This document shows, one piece after another, positions 10,547 through 18,412 of a stretch of DNA of 64,000 bases; position 1 is the first letter of the stretch, and the number at the start of each line of letters is the position of its first letter. A model generated the notes under the pieces. That model was not told the origin of the DNA, ran no database searches, and saw only the letters and a program-made list of their open reading frames with translations. This DNA comes from an uncultured Clostridium sp. (GTDB lineage Bacteria; Bacillota; Clostridia; TANB77; CAG-508), in contig CAKNJR010000008.1 in NCBI GenBank assembly GCA_930986425.1, positions 1 to 64,000 on the forward strand, written 5' to 3'. The translations under genes and the position numbers were made by a program.

Positions 10547-10891
10547 ATGGAAATTATTAAACATGATAATGCTTTAAAAGGAAAGAATAGTGATAAGTGT
10601 AAAACATTGGAATATTCATTTAATGATAAAGAAATAGATTTAGGTATAGCAACAATTAATGGGAGATATCCTGATAAAGGATATGGAGTAAATCTTGTAA
10701 GCAAAGAATTAATATATGTTATAGAAGGTAAAGGAACATTAAATTTTGAAAATAAAAGGATTGAATTTTCAAAAGGTGATTCTATTTTAATAGAACCTAA
10801 TGAAAAATATTATTATGATACGGAGTATTGTGTAATATCTATGACATGTACACCAGCGTGGTTACCAGATCAACATAAGTTAATAGATTAA
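10547..10891 (+). CDS. Cupin-domain protein
   Basis: This is a 114-aa single-domain cupin. ELIYVIEGKGTLNFENKRIEFSKGDSILIEPNEKYYY carries the two conserved beta-barrel motifs, but the usual metal-binding histidines of motif 1 are replaced, so it may bind a ligand without a metal. The RBS GAGGAGG precedes ATG 10547. It is the first gene of an operon-like run (cupin, flavodoxin, DUF5680, HD, deoxynucleotidase) with 19, 1, 13 and 15 nt gaps. The substrate is unknown. Confidence 0.75.
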   Translation: MEIIKHDNALKGKNSDKCKTLEYSFNDKEIDLGIATINGRYPDKGYGVNLVSKELIYVIEGKGTLNFENKRIEFSKGDSILIEPNEKYYYDTEYCVISMTCTPAWLPDQHKLID

Positions 10892-10910
10892 AAATGAAAG
10901 TGAGTTAAAA

Positions 10911-11483
10911 ATGAAAGTATTAATATTAAGTTTCAGTAGTAATCGAGTAAACGAAGATAGTTTTATACCAAATAAAATAGGATTAACTTTTTCTTGTGTA
11001 GAAGAATGTGAGAAAGAATTAAAAAAATTAGGCAATGATGTAGAACATATTTGTATTAATAGAAAGAATATTCAAAAATGTTTAGCTTGTGGTAAAAGAG
11101 GTTGGGGGATATGTTTAGATAAACATATATGTATTCAAAATGATGACTTTAATGAAATTTATAAACATATGGGAGATTTTGATGTTTATGTATTTATTAC
11201 ACCAGTTTATTTTCATGAAATGAGTGAATCAGCAAAAACATTTTTTGATAGATTAAAAAGATGTGACGCATTCAATGACGAATCAAAAATAAAAGGAAAG
11301 AAAATAATTTGTATTGCTTGTGCAGGAGGAAGTGGCACTGGAACAGAAGAAACACTAAAAGCATTTGATACATTAAATTATTTTTTAGGAACGAAAATGC
11401 ATGCAAGAATTCCTGTAACAAAAACGAATTTTGAAAAGCAAAGAAAATTTATAGATAATGCAATGAAATTGGAGGATAATTGA
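10911..11483 (+). CDS. NADPH-dependent FMN reductase / flavodoxin-family protein
   Basis: The 190-aa product starts with the flavodoxin-like strand MKVLILSFSSN, a phosphate-binding loop position. It has a cysteine cluster CLACGKRGWGICLDKHICIQNDDF as in iron-sulfur flavoproteins and related FMN reductases, then DVYVFITPVYFHEMSESAKTFFDR, the classic FMN-binding segment. It probably reduces quinones or other small acceptors in the cytoplasm. It starts 19 nt after the cupin gene and almost touches the DUF5680 gene. Confidence 0.78.
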   Translation: MKVLILSFSSNRVNEDSFIPNKIGLTFSCVEECEKELKKLGNDVEHICINRKNIQKCLACGKRGWGICLDKHICIQNDDFNEIYKHMGDFDVYVFITPVYFHEMSESAKTFFDRLKRCDAFNDESKIKGKKIICIACAGGSGTGTEETLKAFDTLNYFLGTKMHARIPVTKTNFEKQRKFIDNAMKLEDN

Positions 11484-11484
11484 T

Positions 11485-11976
11485 ATGGAAAATATGATAA
11501 ATAATACATTTATTGATTTTTTAATAAAAGCAAAGAAATCAACTTATGCTAATAGTACAATAGAAAAAGTCAAGTCAAGCAGAGTAGGTTCATCAGATTA
11601 TCATTATGAAGAAAAAATAGATAACAAAAAATACATATATCATGATACATACTTTGGTGGAACTAAATTTATGGGAGAAGAAGTTGTATATTGTGACAGT
11701 AATAAACCAGTATGGGGAATGAACTATTACGGTGTTACATTTGATGATACACTTGGAGAGGAAGCAATGGATAATGCTTTAAGACCAGCACTTATGAAAG
11801 TTGGAGAAGACAAAAGTGTTATTCCTGTTAGAGGTATAAGCCAATTTGAGAATAATAGATATGTTTATACATTTAAGACTACAGGAACAATAGAAAATTT
11901 TGATGGAACAGAACAAATATATAAAGATAATAATTTGATTTATGAACTACACTGTTCAGGAGGATTAATAAAATAA
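11485..11976 (+). CDS. DUF5680 domain protein
   Basis: The 163-aa protein has the features of DUF5680: an N-terminal FIDFLIKAKKSTYA, the glycine-rich YHDTYFGGTKFMGEEVVY and PVWGMNYYG, and a C-terminal YELHCSGGLI. In other genomes this domain often follows an XRE-type helix-turn-helix, which is absent here. Its function is unknown. The start ATG 11485 lies one base after the preceding stop, with GGAGG inside the end of that gene, so it is translationally linked to the flavoprotein. Confidence 0.75.
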   Translation: MENMINNTFIDFLIKAKKSTYANSTIEKVKSSRVGSSDYHYEEKIDNKKYIYHDTYFGGTKFMGEEVVYCDSNKPVWGMNYYGVTFDDTLGEEAMDNALRPALMKVGEDKSVIPVRGISQFENNRYVYTFKTTGTIENFDGTEQIYKDNNLIYELHCSGGLIK

Positions 11977-11989
11977 AGAGGGGTATATT

Positions 11990-12766
11990 ATGGACTTTGA
12001 ATTGGCCGAAAAATCATTTCAAGAATATTTAAAAAACTATGATATAAATGATGGAAGTATAGCATTAAAAATAAAACATACTTATGAAGTTGTTAAAAAA
12101 AGTGAATATATAGCAAATGGATTAAGGTTAGATAAAGAAAATATAGAATTAGCAAAGATCATAGCATTATTACATGATATAGGAAGATTTGAGCAAATAA
12201 AAGAATTTGGAGAATTTAATGATAAAAAAATAGAACATGCAGAATTTGGTGTAAAAGTATTATTTGATAATGGCTTAATTAGAAAATTTATGGATGAAAA
12301 TAAATATGATAATATAATATACAAAGCAATATATAATCATAATAAATACAAAATTGAAGAAAATCTAAATGAAAAGGAACTACTACAATGTAAAATAATT
12401 CGAGATGCCGATAAACTTGATAATTTTAGAGTAAAAGAAAAAGACAAAATAGAAGATATGTTTCCTAAAATATATAATGAAAATACAATCAATTATGAAA
12501 CTGTTAGTGAAAAAGTATATGAAGATTTTATCCAACATAAATGCATAAAATTAGAAGATAGAAAAACAATAATTGATTATTGGGTTTGTGTTATTGCATT
12601 TATATTTGATTTGAACTTCAATATATCTTTGCAATATGTAAAAGAGAATAACTATATAGATGTTTTAGTAGATAGAATAGAGTACAAAAACAAAAATACG
12701 AAGCAAAAAATGGAAGATATAAGGAAATGTGCAAAAGAATATATAGATGATAGGATAATTAAATAA
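11990..12766 (+). CDS. HD-domain phosphohydrolase
   Basis: The 258-aa protein shows HD signatures: the first histidine in KHTYEVV, LLHDIGRFEQ (the HD pair, about residues 61-64), KIEHAEFGVKVL, and IIRDADKLDNF supplying the last aspartate. Metal-dependent hydrolysis of a nucleotide or phosphoester is expected from the family; the exact substrate cannot be read. RBS GAGGGGT precedes ATG 11990. It lies directly upstream of a 5'(3')-deoxyribonucleotidase, which suggests nucleotide turnover. Confidence 0.82.
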   Translation: MDFELAEKSFQEYLKNYDINDGSIALKIKHTYEVVKKSEYIANGLRLDKENIELAKIIALLHDIGRFEQIKEFGEFNDKKIEHAEFGVKVLFDNGLIRKFMDENKYDNIIYKAIYNHNKYKIEENLNEKELLQCKIIRDADKLDNFRVKEKDKIEDMFPKIYNENTINYETVSEKVYEDFIQHKCIKLEDRKTIIDYWVCVIAFIFDLNFNISLQYVKENNYIDVLVDRIEYKNKNTKQKMEDIRKCAKEYIDDRIIK

Positions 12767-12781
12767 AGATAGGAGATAAAA

Positions 12782-13384
12782 ATGAAAATAGGAATAGATA
12801 TAGATGACACAACATTTTTAACAGTAAAATCAATGTTAAAATATGCAGATAAATTTGAAGAAGAAATATCCGGCATACCAACTAATAGAGACAGTTTTGG
12901 ATTAATAAAAAATAGATATTATTTAAAAGTTTTATATGGATGGGATGAAAAAACGAAATTTGATTTTTTTGATAAGTATTATAAAAATGTATTAGAAGAA
13001 TGCACAATGCTTCCTGATGCGAATAAAACAATTAGAAAATTGAAAGATGAAGGAGATACTATACATTTTGTAACAGCAAGATTAATGAATATTAAGAATT
13101 GTGATACTGAGGAAATTACTAAAAAGAGCTTAAATGATTATGGTATTCCATATGATAGCTTAAATTTGCATGTAAGTGATAAATTAAAATTTTTTAAAGA
13201 AAATAAAATTGATTTATGTATAGAAGATAGTTATGAAACTTGTAGAGAATTAACAGATAATGGTATTAAATCTATTTTAATGACAACAAAGATGAATGCT
13301 GATATTAATGACAAAGAAATTGTAAGAGTAAATAATTGGAATGAAATTTATGACGAAGTAGAAAAATATAAAAATAATCTTTAA
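12782..13384 (+). CDS. 5'(3')-deoxyribonucleotidase-like HAD phosphatase
   Basis: The 200-aa HAD protein has motif I DIDDTTF (residues 6-12) with the nucleophile and acid/base aspartates, motif II IHFVTARL, and motif IV-like IDLCIEDSYETC. The pattern fits the NT5C/YqfW group that dephosphorylates deoxynucleoside monophosphates. It is the last gene of the cupin-to-HAD operon, 15 nt after the HD gene, and is followed by the first copy of the structured RNA gene. Confidence 0.8.
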   Translation: MKIGIDIDDTTFLTVKSMLKYADKFEEEISGIPTNRDSFGLIKNRYYLKVLYGWDEKTKFDFFDKYYKNVLEECTMLPDANKTIRKLKDEGDTIHFVTARLMNIKNCDTEEITKKSLNDYGIPYDSLNLHVSDKLKFFKENKIDLCIEDSYETCRELTDNGIKSILMTTKMNADINDKEIVRVNNWNEIYDEVEKYKNNL

Positions 13385-13391
13385 TTTTTTG

Positions 13392-13420
13392 TTGCAATAC
13401 CTAAAAATTTATGTTAAATT
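13392..13420 (+). promoter_or_regulatory. Promoter of structured RNA copy 1
   Basis: TTGCAA (13392-13397), 17 nt and TAAATT (13415-13420). The same -35 and -10 words at the same spacing precede copy 2 (16422-16450), although the spacer sequence differs. This supports a genuine promoter. Confidence 0.6.
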
Positions 13421-13596
13421 ATAAACAACAGTTGTAGCAAAAAAATGCCAACTTGTACATACAATTCTTGCAATGTATTGCTATAACTACATTTGAAACG
13501 GAAATAAGTAACTTTTTTTGTGATAGACTTTTCGAAAACGTCTCTCGCAAAGGAGCCATAGAAAATAACAGGTAAGCAATTATCTGTTATTTTTTT
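13421..13596 (+). ncRNA. Candidate structured small RNA, copy 1
   Basis: About 175 nt without an ORF, nearly identical to 16451-16625. It contains three helices. AGTTGTAGCAA pairs with TTGCTATAACT. TTTGTGA pairs with TCGCAAA around an inner TTTTCGAAAA palindrome. The terminator is AATAACAG/CTGTTATT followed by six T residues. Where the copies differ in the second helix (TTTGTGA here, TTTGCGA in copy 2) pairing is kept through a G-U wobble. It has its own promoter and terminator, so it looks like an independent RNA gene. I do not recognise the family. Confidence 0.65.
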
Positions 13597-13647
13597 CTGT
13601 TTGCTAGTATTTTTGTGATAAATATAGTATAATTGTTTTCATAGGAT

Positions 13648-14034
13648 GTGAAATTAGTGATAAAAATATGTGAGATATGTGGTAAAAAATTTGAAACAAA
13701 ATCATCTACTAGATTATATTGCTATGAATGTAGTGGAGAGTCAACAAGAAGTGATAATTATACTCGTAAGCATCAAAAAACAATATTAAGAAGAAATATG
13801 AAATTACAAGCAATAAAGTTATTAGGTGGAAAATGTTCTATATGTGGATATGACAGATGTGTTGATGCATTGGAGTTTCACCATGAGAATCCTAATGAAA
13901 AAGAATTCAAATTGGGTTCTGGAAATACAATGTCATGGAAAGAATATAAAAATGAAGCCTTAAAATGTATTCTTGTTTGTTCAAATTGCCATAAAGAGAT
14001 ACATAGTAAAATAGGATATAAGAAATATGATTAA
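13648..14034 (+). CDS. HNH endonuclease-like protein with two zinc-binding clusters
   Basis: The 128-aa product opens with a zinc cluster CEICGKKF ... LYCYEC. It then has CSICGYDRC, LEFHHENP (the His-His of the HNH core) and CILVCSNCHKEIH (the terminal Asn/His with Cys ligands). This is a compact HNH fold of the kind found in mobile elements and restriction systems. The start is GTG 13648 or, with AGGATG ahead of it, GTG 13657. It lies directly downstream of the first structured RNA copy. The DNA target is unknown. Confidence 0.78.
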   Translation: MKLVIKICEICGKKFETKSSTRLYCYECSGESTRSDNYTRKHQKTILRRNMKLQAIKLLGGKCSICGYDRCVDALEFHHENPNEKEFKLGSGNTMSWKEYKNEALKCILVCSNCHKEIHSKIGYKKYD

Positions 14035-14088
14035 TAATATATAGTGAAAGATAAATTATTGGGTTAACACGGAGTGGAGGATATTTTT

Positions 14089-14331
14089 ATGATAATTAAA
14101 AGTATTGATTTGTGGACAGAACAAAAAGTAAATCATTATGAATGCTTTAATGGAGCTTTTATAGATGGATTTCAGAAAAACATAAATCCATTTAACAAAT
14201 ATAGAGTAGTAAAAAATTGTAATTGTATAATTACAACAGATAAAGAGAACATAAATGAAACAAATAAGAATACTACCTATACAAGAAAATTCAAAATTAA
14301 CGAAAAATTAAAAAATATAAAAAGGAGATAA
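14089..14331 (+). CDS. Small unknown protein (80 aa)
   Basis: I do not recognise this protein. ATG 14089 has TGGAGG (14075-14080) 8 nt upstream. The product starts MIIKSIDLWTEQKVNHYECFNGAF and ends in a basic Lys/Arg tail. It has no membrane segment. It is followed 9 nt later by the alpha/beta hydrolase gene and may be co-translated with it. It could be a fragment of a longer family. Confidence 0.5.
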   Translation: MIIKSIDLWTEQKVNHYECFNGAFIDGFQKNINPFNKYRVVKNCNCIITTDKENINETNKNTTYTRKFKINEKLKNIKRR

Positions 14332-14340
14332 AATTTTATT

Positions 14341-14901
14341 ATGAATTCAGAAAACAACTATTTTATTATACATGGTTCATTCGGGAGTCCTTTTGGAAAC
14401 TGGTTTCCTTGGCTACATGATTTCCTAGAAGCCGAAGAAAAACAAGTATATTCACCACAATTCCCAATAGGTGTAGGATTCCAAAACTATGAAAATTGGA
14501 GTAAATTACTAAAGTACTATTTAGATTTAAATCTAATAAATGAAAACACTATAATAATAGGACATAGTATAGCACCAGTATTTATATCAAAGTTCTTAAT
14601 TGAAAATAAGATAAAGGTAAAAAAATTGATATTCGTATGCGGATTTAATAACTACCTAGGAATAAATGAGCAATATGATGCAGTTAATAAGTCTATGTAT
14701 TTAGATAATTTAGAAGATATAAAGCAACATGCTGATGAAATAATATGTTTTTATTCAAATAATGACCCTTATGTAAAATATGATGTGGAAAAAGATTTTG
14801 CCGATAAAGTTGCAACTAAACAAATTTTAATTCCAAATGCAGGACATATAAATAATGAAAGTGGATATGATACTTTTGAAGAAATAGTACATTATATTTA
14901 A
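14341..14901 (+). CDS. RBBP9/YdeN-type alpha/beta hydrolase
   Basis: The 186-aa protein has the RBBP9/YdeN layout: an N-terminal FIIHGSFGSPFGNWFPWL, the nucleophile elbow GHSIA (Ser at about 81), an aspartate in SNNDPYV, and a C-terminal histidine in NAGHINNESGY. It is a serine hydrolase with a minimal lid; the substrate is unknown. AAAGGAG lies ahead of ATG 14341. It sits among other small accessory enzymes on the same strand. Confidence 0.82.
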   Translation: MNSENNYFIIHGSFGSPFGNWFPWLHDFLEAEEKQVYSPQFPIGVGFQNYENWSKLLKYYLDLNLINENTIIIGHSIAPVFISKFLIENKIKVKKLIFVCGFNNYLGINEQYDAVNKSMYLDNLEDIKQHADEIICFYSNNDPYVKYDVEKDFADKVATKQILIPNAGHINNESGYDTFEEIVHYI

Positions 14902-14950
14902 ATTATGCAATTGTTTAGGTGGATTTTTAATATTAGGAGGTAGAGCATAA

Positions 14951-15580
14951 ATGAACATTTTGCAAATTTACAACAAATACCATTTGCCAGAAAACTTACA
15001 AATGCATATGTTAAGGGTATCTGCTTGTAGTAATTTGATAATAGATAACTGGAATGGACCAGATATAGATAAACAAGCAATTATTAGAGTGTGCCTTTTG
15101 CATGATATGGGAAATATGGTAAAAATACAAGAAAATGAATCAAAAGATATAGAATTTTTAAAGGTAAGAAAAAAATATTTTGATAAGTATGGAACAAATG
15201 ACCATGAAATTAATTTAGAAATTGGAAAACAGGAAGGTTTAACTGAAAAAGAATTAACTATATTAGATGGAAAAAGGTCTAGAAAAAATGAAGAAACTTT
15301 AAAATCAAATTCTTATGAAAGAAAAATTTGTGCTTATTGTGACCAAAGAGTAGCACCAGATGGAGTTGTAAGTATAAAAGAAAGATTAGAAGATGCAAAA
15401 GTGAGGTACAAAAATAAACCATTATCAGTATGGTCTAACGAAGAAAAAGCAAATTACTTAATAGAGTGCTCTTTAGGAATAGAAAAACAAATTATGGAGT
15501 ATTGCACCTTAAAACCAGAAGATATAAACGATATAAGTATTAAAGAATATATAGAAAAATTGAAAAAATATGAAATTTAA
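14951..15580 (+). CDS. HD-domain protein (second)
   Basis: The 209-aa product has the HD arrangement HMLRVSACSNLI (first His), CLLHDMGNM (HD pair) and NDHEINLEIG, with KICAYCDQRVAPDG further on. It is not closely similar to the HD protein at 11990. A metal-dependent phosphohydrolase activity is expected from the family. RBS AGGAGGT (14936-14942) precedes ATG 14951. A metallo-beta-lactamase gene follows after 39 nt. Confidence 0.78.
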   Translation: MNILQIYNKYHLPENLQMHMLRVSACSNLIIDNWNGPDIDKQAIIRVCLLHDMGNMVKIQENESKDIEFLKVRKKYFDKYGTNDHEINLEIGKQEGLTEKELTILDGKRSRKNEETLKSNSYERKICAYCDQRVAPDGVVSIKERLEDAKVRYKNKPLSVWSNEEKANYLIECSLGIEKQIMEYCTLKPEDINDISIKEYIEKLKKYEI

Positions 15581-15619
15581 AAAATATATTATATTAATGG
15601 GAAAAATGGAGGAAAAATA

Positions 15620-16354
15620 ATGAAATTAAAACTTGTTGGAACAGGAGCAATTATAGGAAAAGAAAGAAGTGCTTGTTCATTAGTAGATGAAAAAATATTA
15701 ATAGATTGTGGAAACGGAATTTTAAAAACGCTTACAGAGCAAGGAATTGATATAAATAATATAGAAGCAATATTAATTACGCATTTACATGCTGACCACT
15801 TTTTTGATTTGCCATTTTTTATCTTATTAAAAAATATTTATAAGCCTCAGAAAGTAACAAAAATATATTGTCCAAAAGGAACTGAAAAAATAATAGAACA
15901 TTTAGGCAATGATTATATAGCAGGGCAAGCTAGTGCATTTGAAAATTGGAAAAATAATTCCAAAGTTGAATTTGTTGAATTTGATGATTTAAAAGATGAA
16001 GAAATAGTGAAAGGTTATTATGCTAATTCGTATATAGTAGAACATGGAGAGCAGAAACCAGCATATGGATATGTAATTAGAAAAGAAAATAAGGCAATAG
16101 GATTTTCTGGAGATTCAACATATTGCGAAAGTATTGATATAATTGTTCAAAATACAGATATAGCAGTATTAGATATGTCTTTTCCTCAAAGGCATAAAGC
16201 TCACATGGGAGTGGATGACATTGAAATGATTAGTAATAAATTTAATAAAAAAATAGTTGCAACACATATGAGTAAACCAGCAAGAGAATTAGCCAAAGAT
16301 AAAAATATCAAAAACCTAATAATACCAAATGACGGAGATGAAATCGAAATCTAA
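15620..16354 (+). CDS. MBL-fold metal hydrolase (RNase Z-like)
   Basis: The 244-aa protein has the full metallo-beta-lactamase signature: THLHADHFFD at about residues 54-63, IGFSGDSTYCE with the bridging aspartate, KAHMGVDD, and a late histidine in VATHMSK. Overall order and length resemble RNase Z/ElaC and related phosphodiesterases, but this copy sits in the accessory array, so a role on cyclic nucleotides or foreign RNA is as likely. RBS GGAGG precedes ATG 15620. Confidence 0.8.
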   Translation: MKLKLVGTGAIIGKERSACSLVDEKILIDCGNGILKTLTEQGIDINNIEAILITHLHADHFFDLPFFILLKNIYKPQKVTKIYCPKGTEKIIEHLGNDYIAGQASAFENWKNNSKVEFVEFDDLKDEEIVKGYYANSYIVEHGEQKPAYGYVIRKENKAIGFSGDSTYCESIDIIVQNTDIAVLDMSFPQRHKAHMGVDDIEMISNKFNKKIVATHMSKPARELAKDKNIKNLIIPNDGDEIEI

Positions 16355-16421
16355 AATCAATAATTATTGATTTAATAGATTTTGTACAAAAGTATATTCA
16401 AAAAAATGAAGACTAAAACTC

Positions 16422-16450
16422 TTGCAAATTCTGTAGTTTTATGTTAAATT
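16422..16450 (+). promoter_or_regulatory. Promoter of structured RNA copy 2
   Basis: TTGCAA (16422-16427), 17 nt, TAAATT (16445-16450); it matches the promoter of copy 1 in both boxes and spacing. Between the MBL stop and this site there is only a short palindrome, AATCAATAATTATTGATT, at about 16355-16372. Confidence 0.6.
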
Positions 16451-16625
16451 ATAAACAACAGTTGTAGCAAAAAATTACCAACCTGTACATACAATTCTTG
16501 CAATATATTGCTATAACTACATTTGAAACGGAAATAAGTAACTTTTTTGCGATAGACTTTTCGAAAACGTTTCTCGCAAAGGAGCCATAGAAAATAACAG
16601 GTAAGCAATTATCTGTTATTTTTTT
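16451..16625 (+). ncRNA. Candidate structured small RNA, copy 2
   Basis: This is a second copy of the RNA at 13421-13596, with the same helices and terminator (AATAACAG/CTGTTATT plus T run) and only scattered substitutions. It lies immediately upstream of promoter cassette copy C and the second DUF1016 gene. Together the two copies bracket a 3-kb block from the HNH gene to the MBL gene. Confidence 0.65.
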
Positions 16626-16633
16626 GACTTTAA

Positions 16634-16682
16634 AGCTAATATCTGGAAAATAATTGTATTTTGTCTAATTTTATGATATAAA
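16634..16682 (+). promoter_or_regulatory. Promoter cassette copy C
   Basis: CTAATATCTGGAAAATAA followed by TTGTAT (16654-16659), 17 nt and TATAAA (16677-16682). This is the third occurrence of the cassette, again upstream of a DUF1016 gene, and here without the mobA tail. Confidence 0.72.
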
Positions 16683-16717
16683 TAAGAAAAATACGATTTA
16701 TAAGAAAGTAGGTAAAT

Positions 16718-17816
16718 ATGAGTTTGGAAAAAATAAACAATAATTCAATGATTATTAAATATCAAAATACAGATAATGTATTAGAAGATGTATGTTCTAT
16801 TATTGAATCGGCAAGAGATTATGCTTATAAGTCAGTAAATATTGCTCTAGTAGAAAGAAATTGGCTAATTGGATATAGAATTGCAGAAGAAGAGCTAAAG
16901 GGAAATGATAGAGCAGATTATGGATTAGAAATAATAAAAAAACTATCTAAAGAATTAACAAAACAATATGGAAAAGGATTTGATAGAAGTAATTTGTATA
17001 GATTTTTAAGTTTTTATAAAAATTTTCCACAAATTGTCGACGCACTGAGTCGACAATCTGGAAATTTGCTATCTTGGACTCATTATAGAACTCTGTTACA
17101 AGTTTTTGATAAAAAAGCAAGAGATTGGTACGCAAAAGAAGCATTAGAACAAACGTGGAGTACAAGAACATTACAAAGAAACATTGATATACAGTATTAT
17201 TATAGATTGTTAAAGTCACAAGTTAAAGAACCAGTAATTAAAGAAATGGAAGAAAACAACAAAGAAAATTATTTAATGAACAAATTAGAATTTGTTAAGA
17301 ATCCAGTAATAGCAGAATTCTTAGGATATTCATTGGATAGTACTTTTACAGAAACAGAATTAGAAACTAGTATAATAAATAATTTACAAAAATTTTTAAT
17401 GGAACTACGGTAAAGGTTATGCATTTGTTGCAAGACAACAACATATTCATACAGAAAAAGAAGATTACTTCATAGATTTAGTATTTTACAATTATATATT
17501 AAAATGCTTTGTGTTAATTGATTTGAAAACTAAAAAAATAACGCATCAAGATGTTGGGCAAATGGATATGTATGTTAGAATGTATGATGAGTTAAAAAAA
17601 TCAAAAGAAGACAATCCAACAATAGGAATTTTGCTATGTTCAGAAACCGATGCAGATATAGCAAAATACTCTATTCTAAAAGGAAATGAACAACTATTTG
17701 CTAGTAAATATAAATTATATTTACCAACAGAAGAAGAATTAAAGGCTGAAATAGAAAGTCAAAAAGCAATATTTGAACTGCAACAACAGGAAAAAAAGCA
17801 AAATGATCAAGAATAG
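16718..17816 (+). CDS. Second DUF1016 PDDEXK-domain protein, contains a +1 shift at CGG
   Basis: The N-terminal part (231 codons) is the DUF1016 helical domain with ALVERNWLIGYRIAEEE and SWTHYRTLLQV. Frame 0 ends at CTA CGG TAA (stop 17411-17413). Skipping C17408 continues as GKGYAFVARQQHIHTEKED and YFIDLVFYNYILKCFVLIDLK, the PDDEXK core with Asp and Asp-x-Lys, then QMDMYVRMYDE, giving a 365-aa protein of normal length for the family. The break falls in the conserved FL(L/M)ELGKG segment, at exactly the Gly codon. It is only distantly similar to the DUF1016 protein at 5570. Confidence 0.85.
17405..17411 (+). promoter_or_regulatory. Putative +1 frameshift site CTA-C-GGT in the second DUF1016 gene
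   Basis: Frame 0 is Glu-Leu-CGG-stop. Skipping C17408 gives GGT AAA GGT TAT, the conserved Gly-Lys-Gly-Tyr. The P-site codon would be CTA. A stop codon directly after CGG would add to the pause. Confidence 0.6.
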
Positions 17817-17833
17817 AAGTTATATTTATATCA

Positions 17834-17858
17834 AAATTGCAACATTATGTTGCAAAAA
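17834..17858 (+). promoter_or_regulatory. Leader dyad with TTGCAAC ahead of the DUF84 gene
   Basis: ATTGCAACATTATGTTGCAA forms a short dyad just before the RBS of the next gene. Very similar dyads precede the first DUF1016 gene (about 5528-5553) and the cupin gene (about 10501-10525). It could be an operator or a mRNA hairpin near the ribosome-binding site. Confidence 0.45.
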
Positions 17859-17875
17859 TTAAGTAGGAGAAAACA

Positions 17876-18409
17876 ATGAAAGTATTAATAGCTACTAAAA
17901 ATCAAGGAAAAATAGAAGGTGCCAAAAAAGCATTAGAACATTATTTTAAAGATGTTGAAATAAAAGGAATACCAGTAGAATCAGATGTACCAGACCAACC
18001 TGTAAACAAAGAAATTTATCAAGGAGCAAAAAACAGGGTAAAGAATTTAAAAAAATATGCCAAAGAAAATAACATTTCAGCAGATTTATTTTTAGGAATA
18101 GAAAGCGGAATAAATGATTTATTAGGAAGATGGATGATTACTAACATTGCAGTAATTGAAGATGATAAAGACTTTGAAAGTTATGGTACAAGCCCATCAT
18201 TTCCAGTTCCAGATAATTTAGTACAAAAAGTGCTAGATACAAATTTAAGTGAAGCGATGGATAGCGTTTTAGGAGAAGATAAAGAAAGACATAATCATAG
18301 TGGAGGTATTCAATTATTAACACATAATGAAATTTCTAGAATAGATTTAACAGAATATGCATTTATAATGGCATTAACAAAATATATCAATGGAGAAAAA
18401 TGGAGGTAA
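17876..18409 (+). CDS. DUF84/YjjX-like non-canonical purine NTP phosphatase
   Basis: The 177-aa product starts MKVLIATKNQGKIEGAKKAL, the nucleotide-binding start of the ITPase superfamily. It continues with VPDQPVNKEIYQGAKNR and FLGIESGIND, typical of the DUF84 (inosine/xanthosine triphosphatase) family, ending with HSGGIQLLTHNEISR. It would remove ITP/XTP from the nucleotide pool. RBS TAGGAG precedes ATG 17876, and the peptidase E gene starts 3 nt after its stop. Confidence 0.85.
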   Translation: MKVLIATKNQGKIEGAKKALEHYFKDVEIKGIPVESDVPDQPVNKEIYQGAKNRVKNLKKYAKENNISADLFLGIESGINDLLGRWMITNIAVIEDDKDFESYGTSPSFPVPDNLVQKVLDTNLSEAMDSVLGEDKERHNHSGGIQLLTHNEISRIDLTEYAFIMALTKYINGEKWR

Positions 18410-18412
18410 AAA

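Noticed and set aside
13421..16625. Retron, tracrRNA or IscB-associated RNA identity for the repeated structured RNA
   Set aside because: No reverse transcriptase, CRISPR array or IscB/TnpB gene is nearby; the adjacent HNH protein is far too small for IscB.
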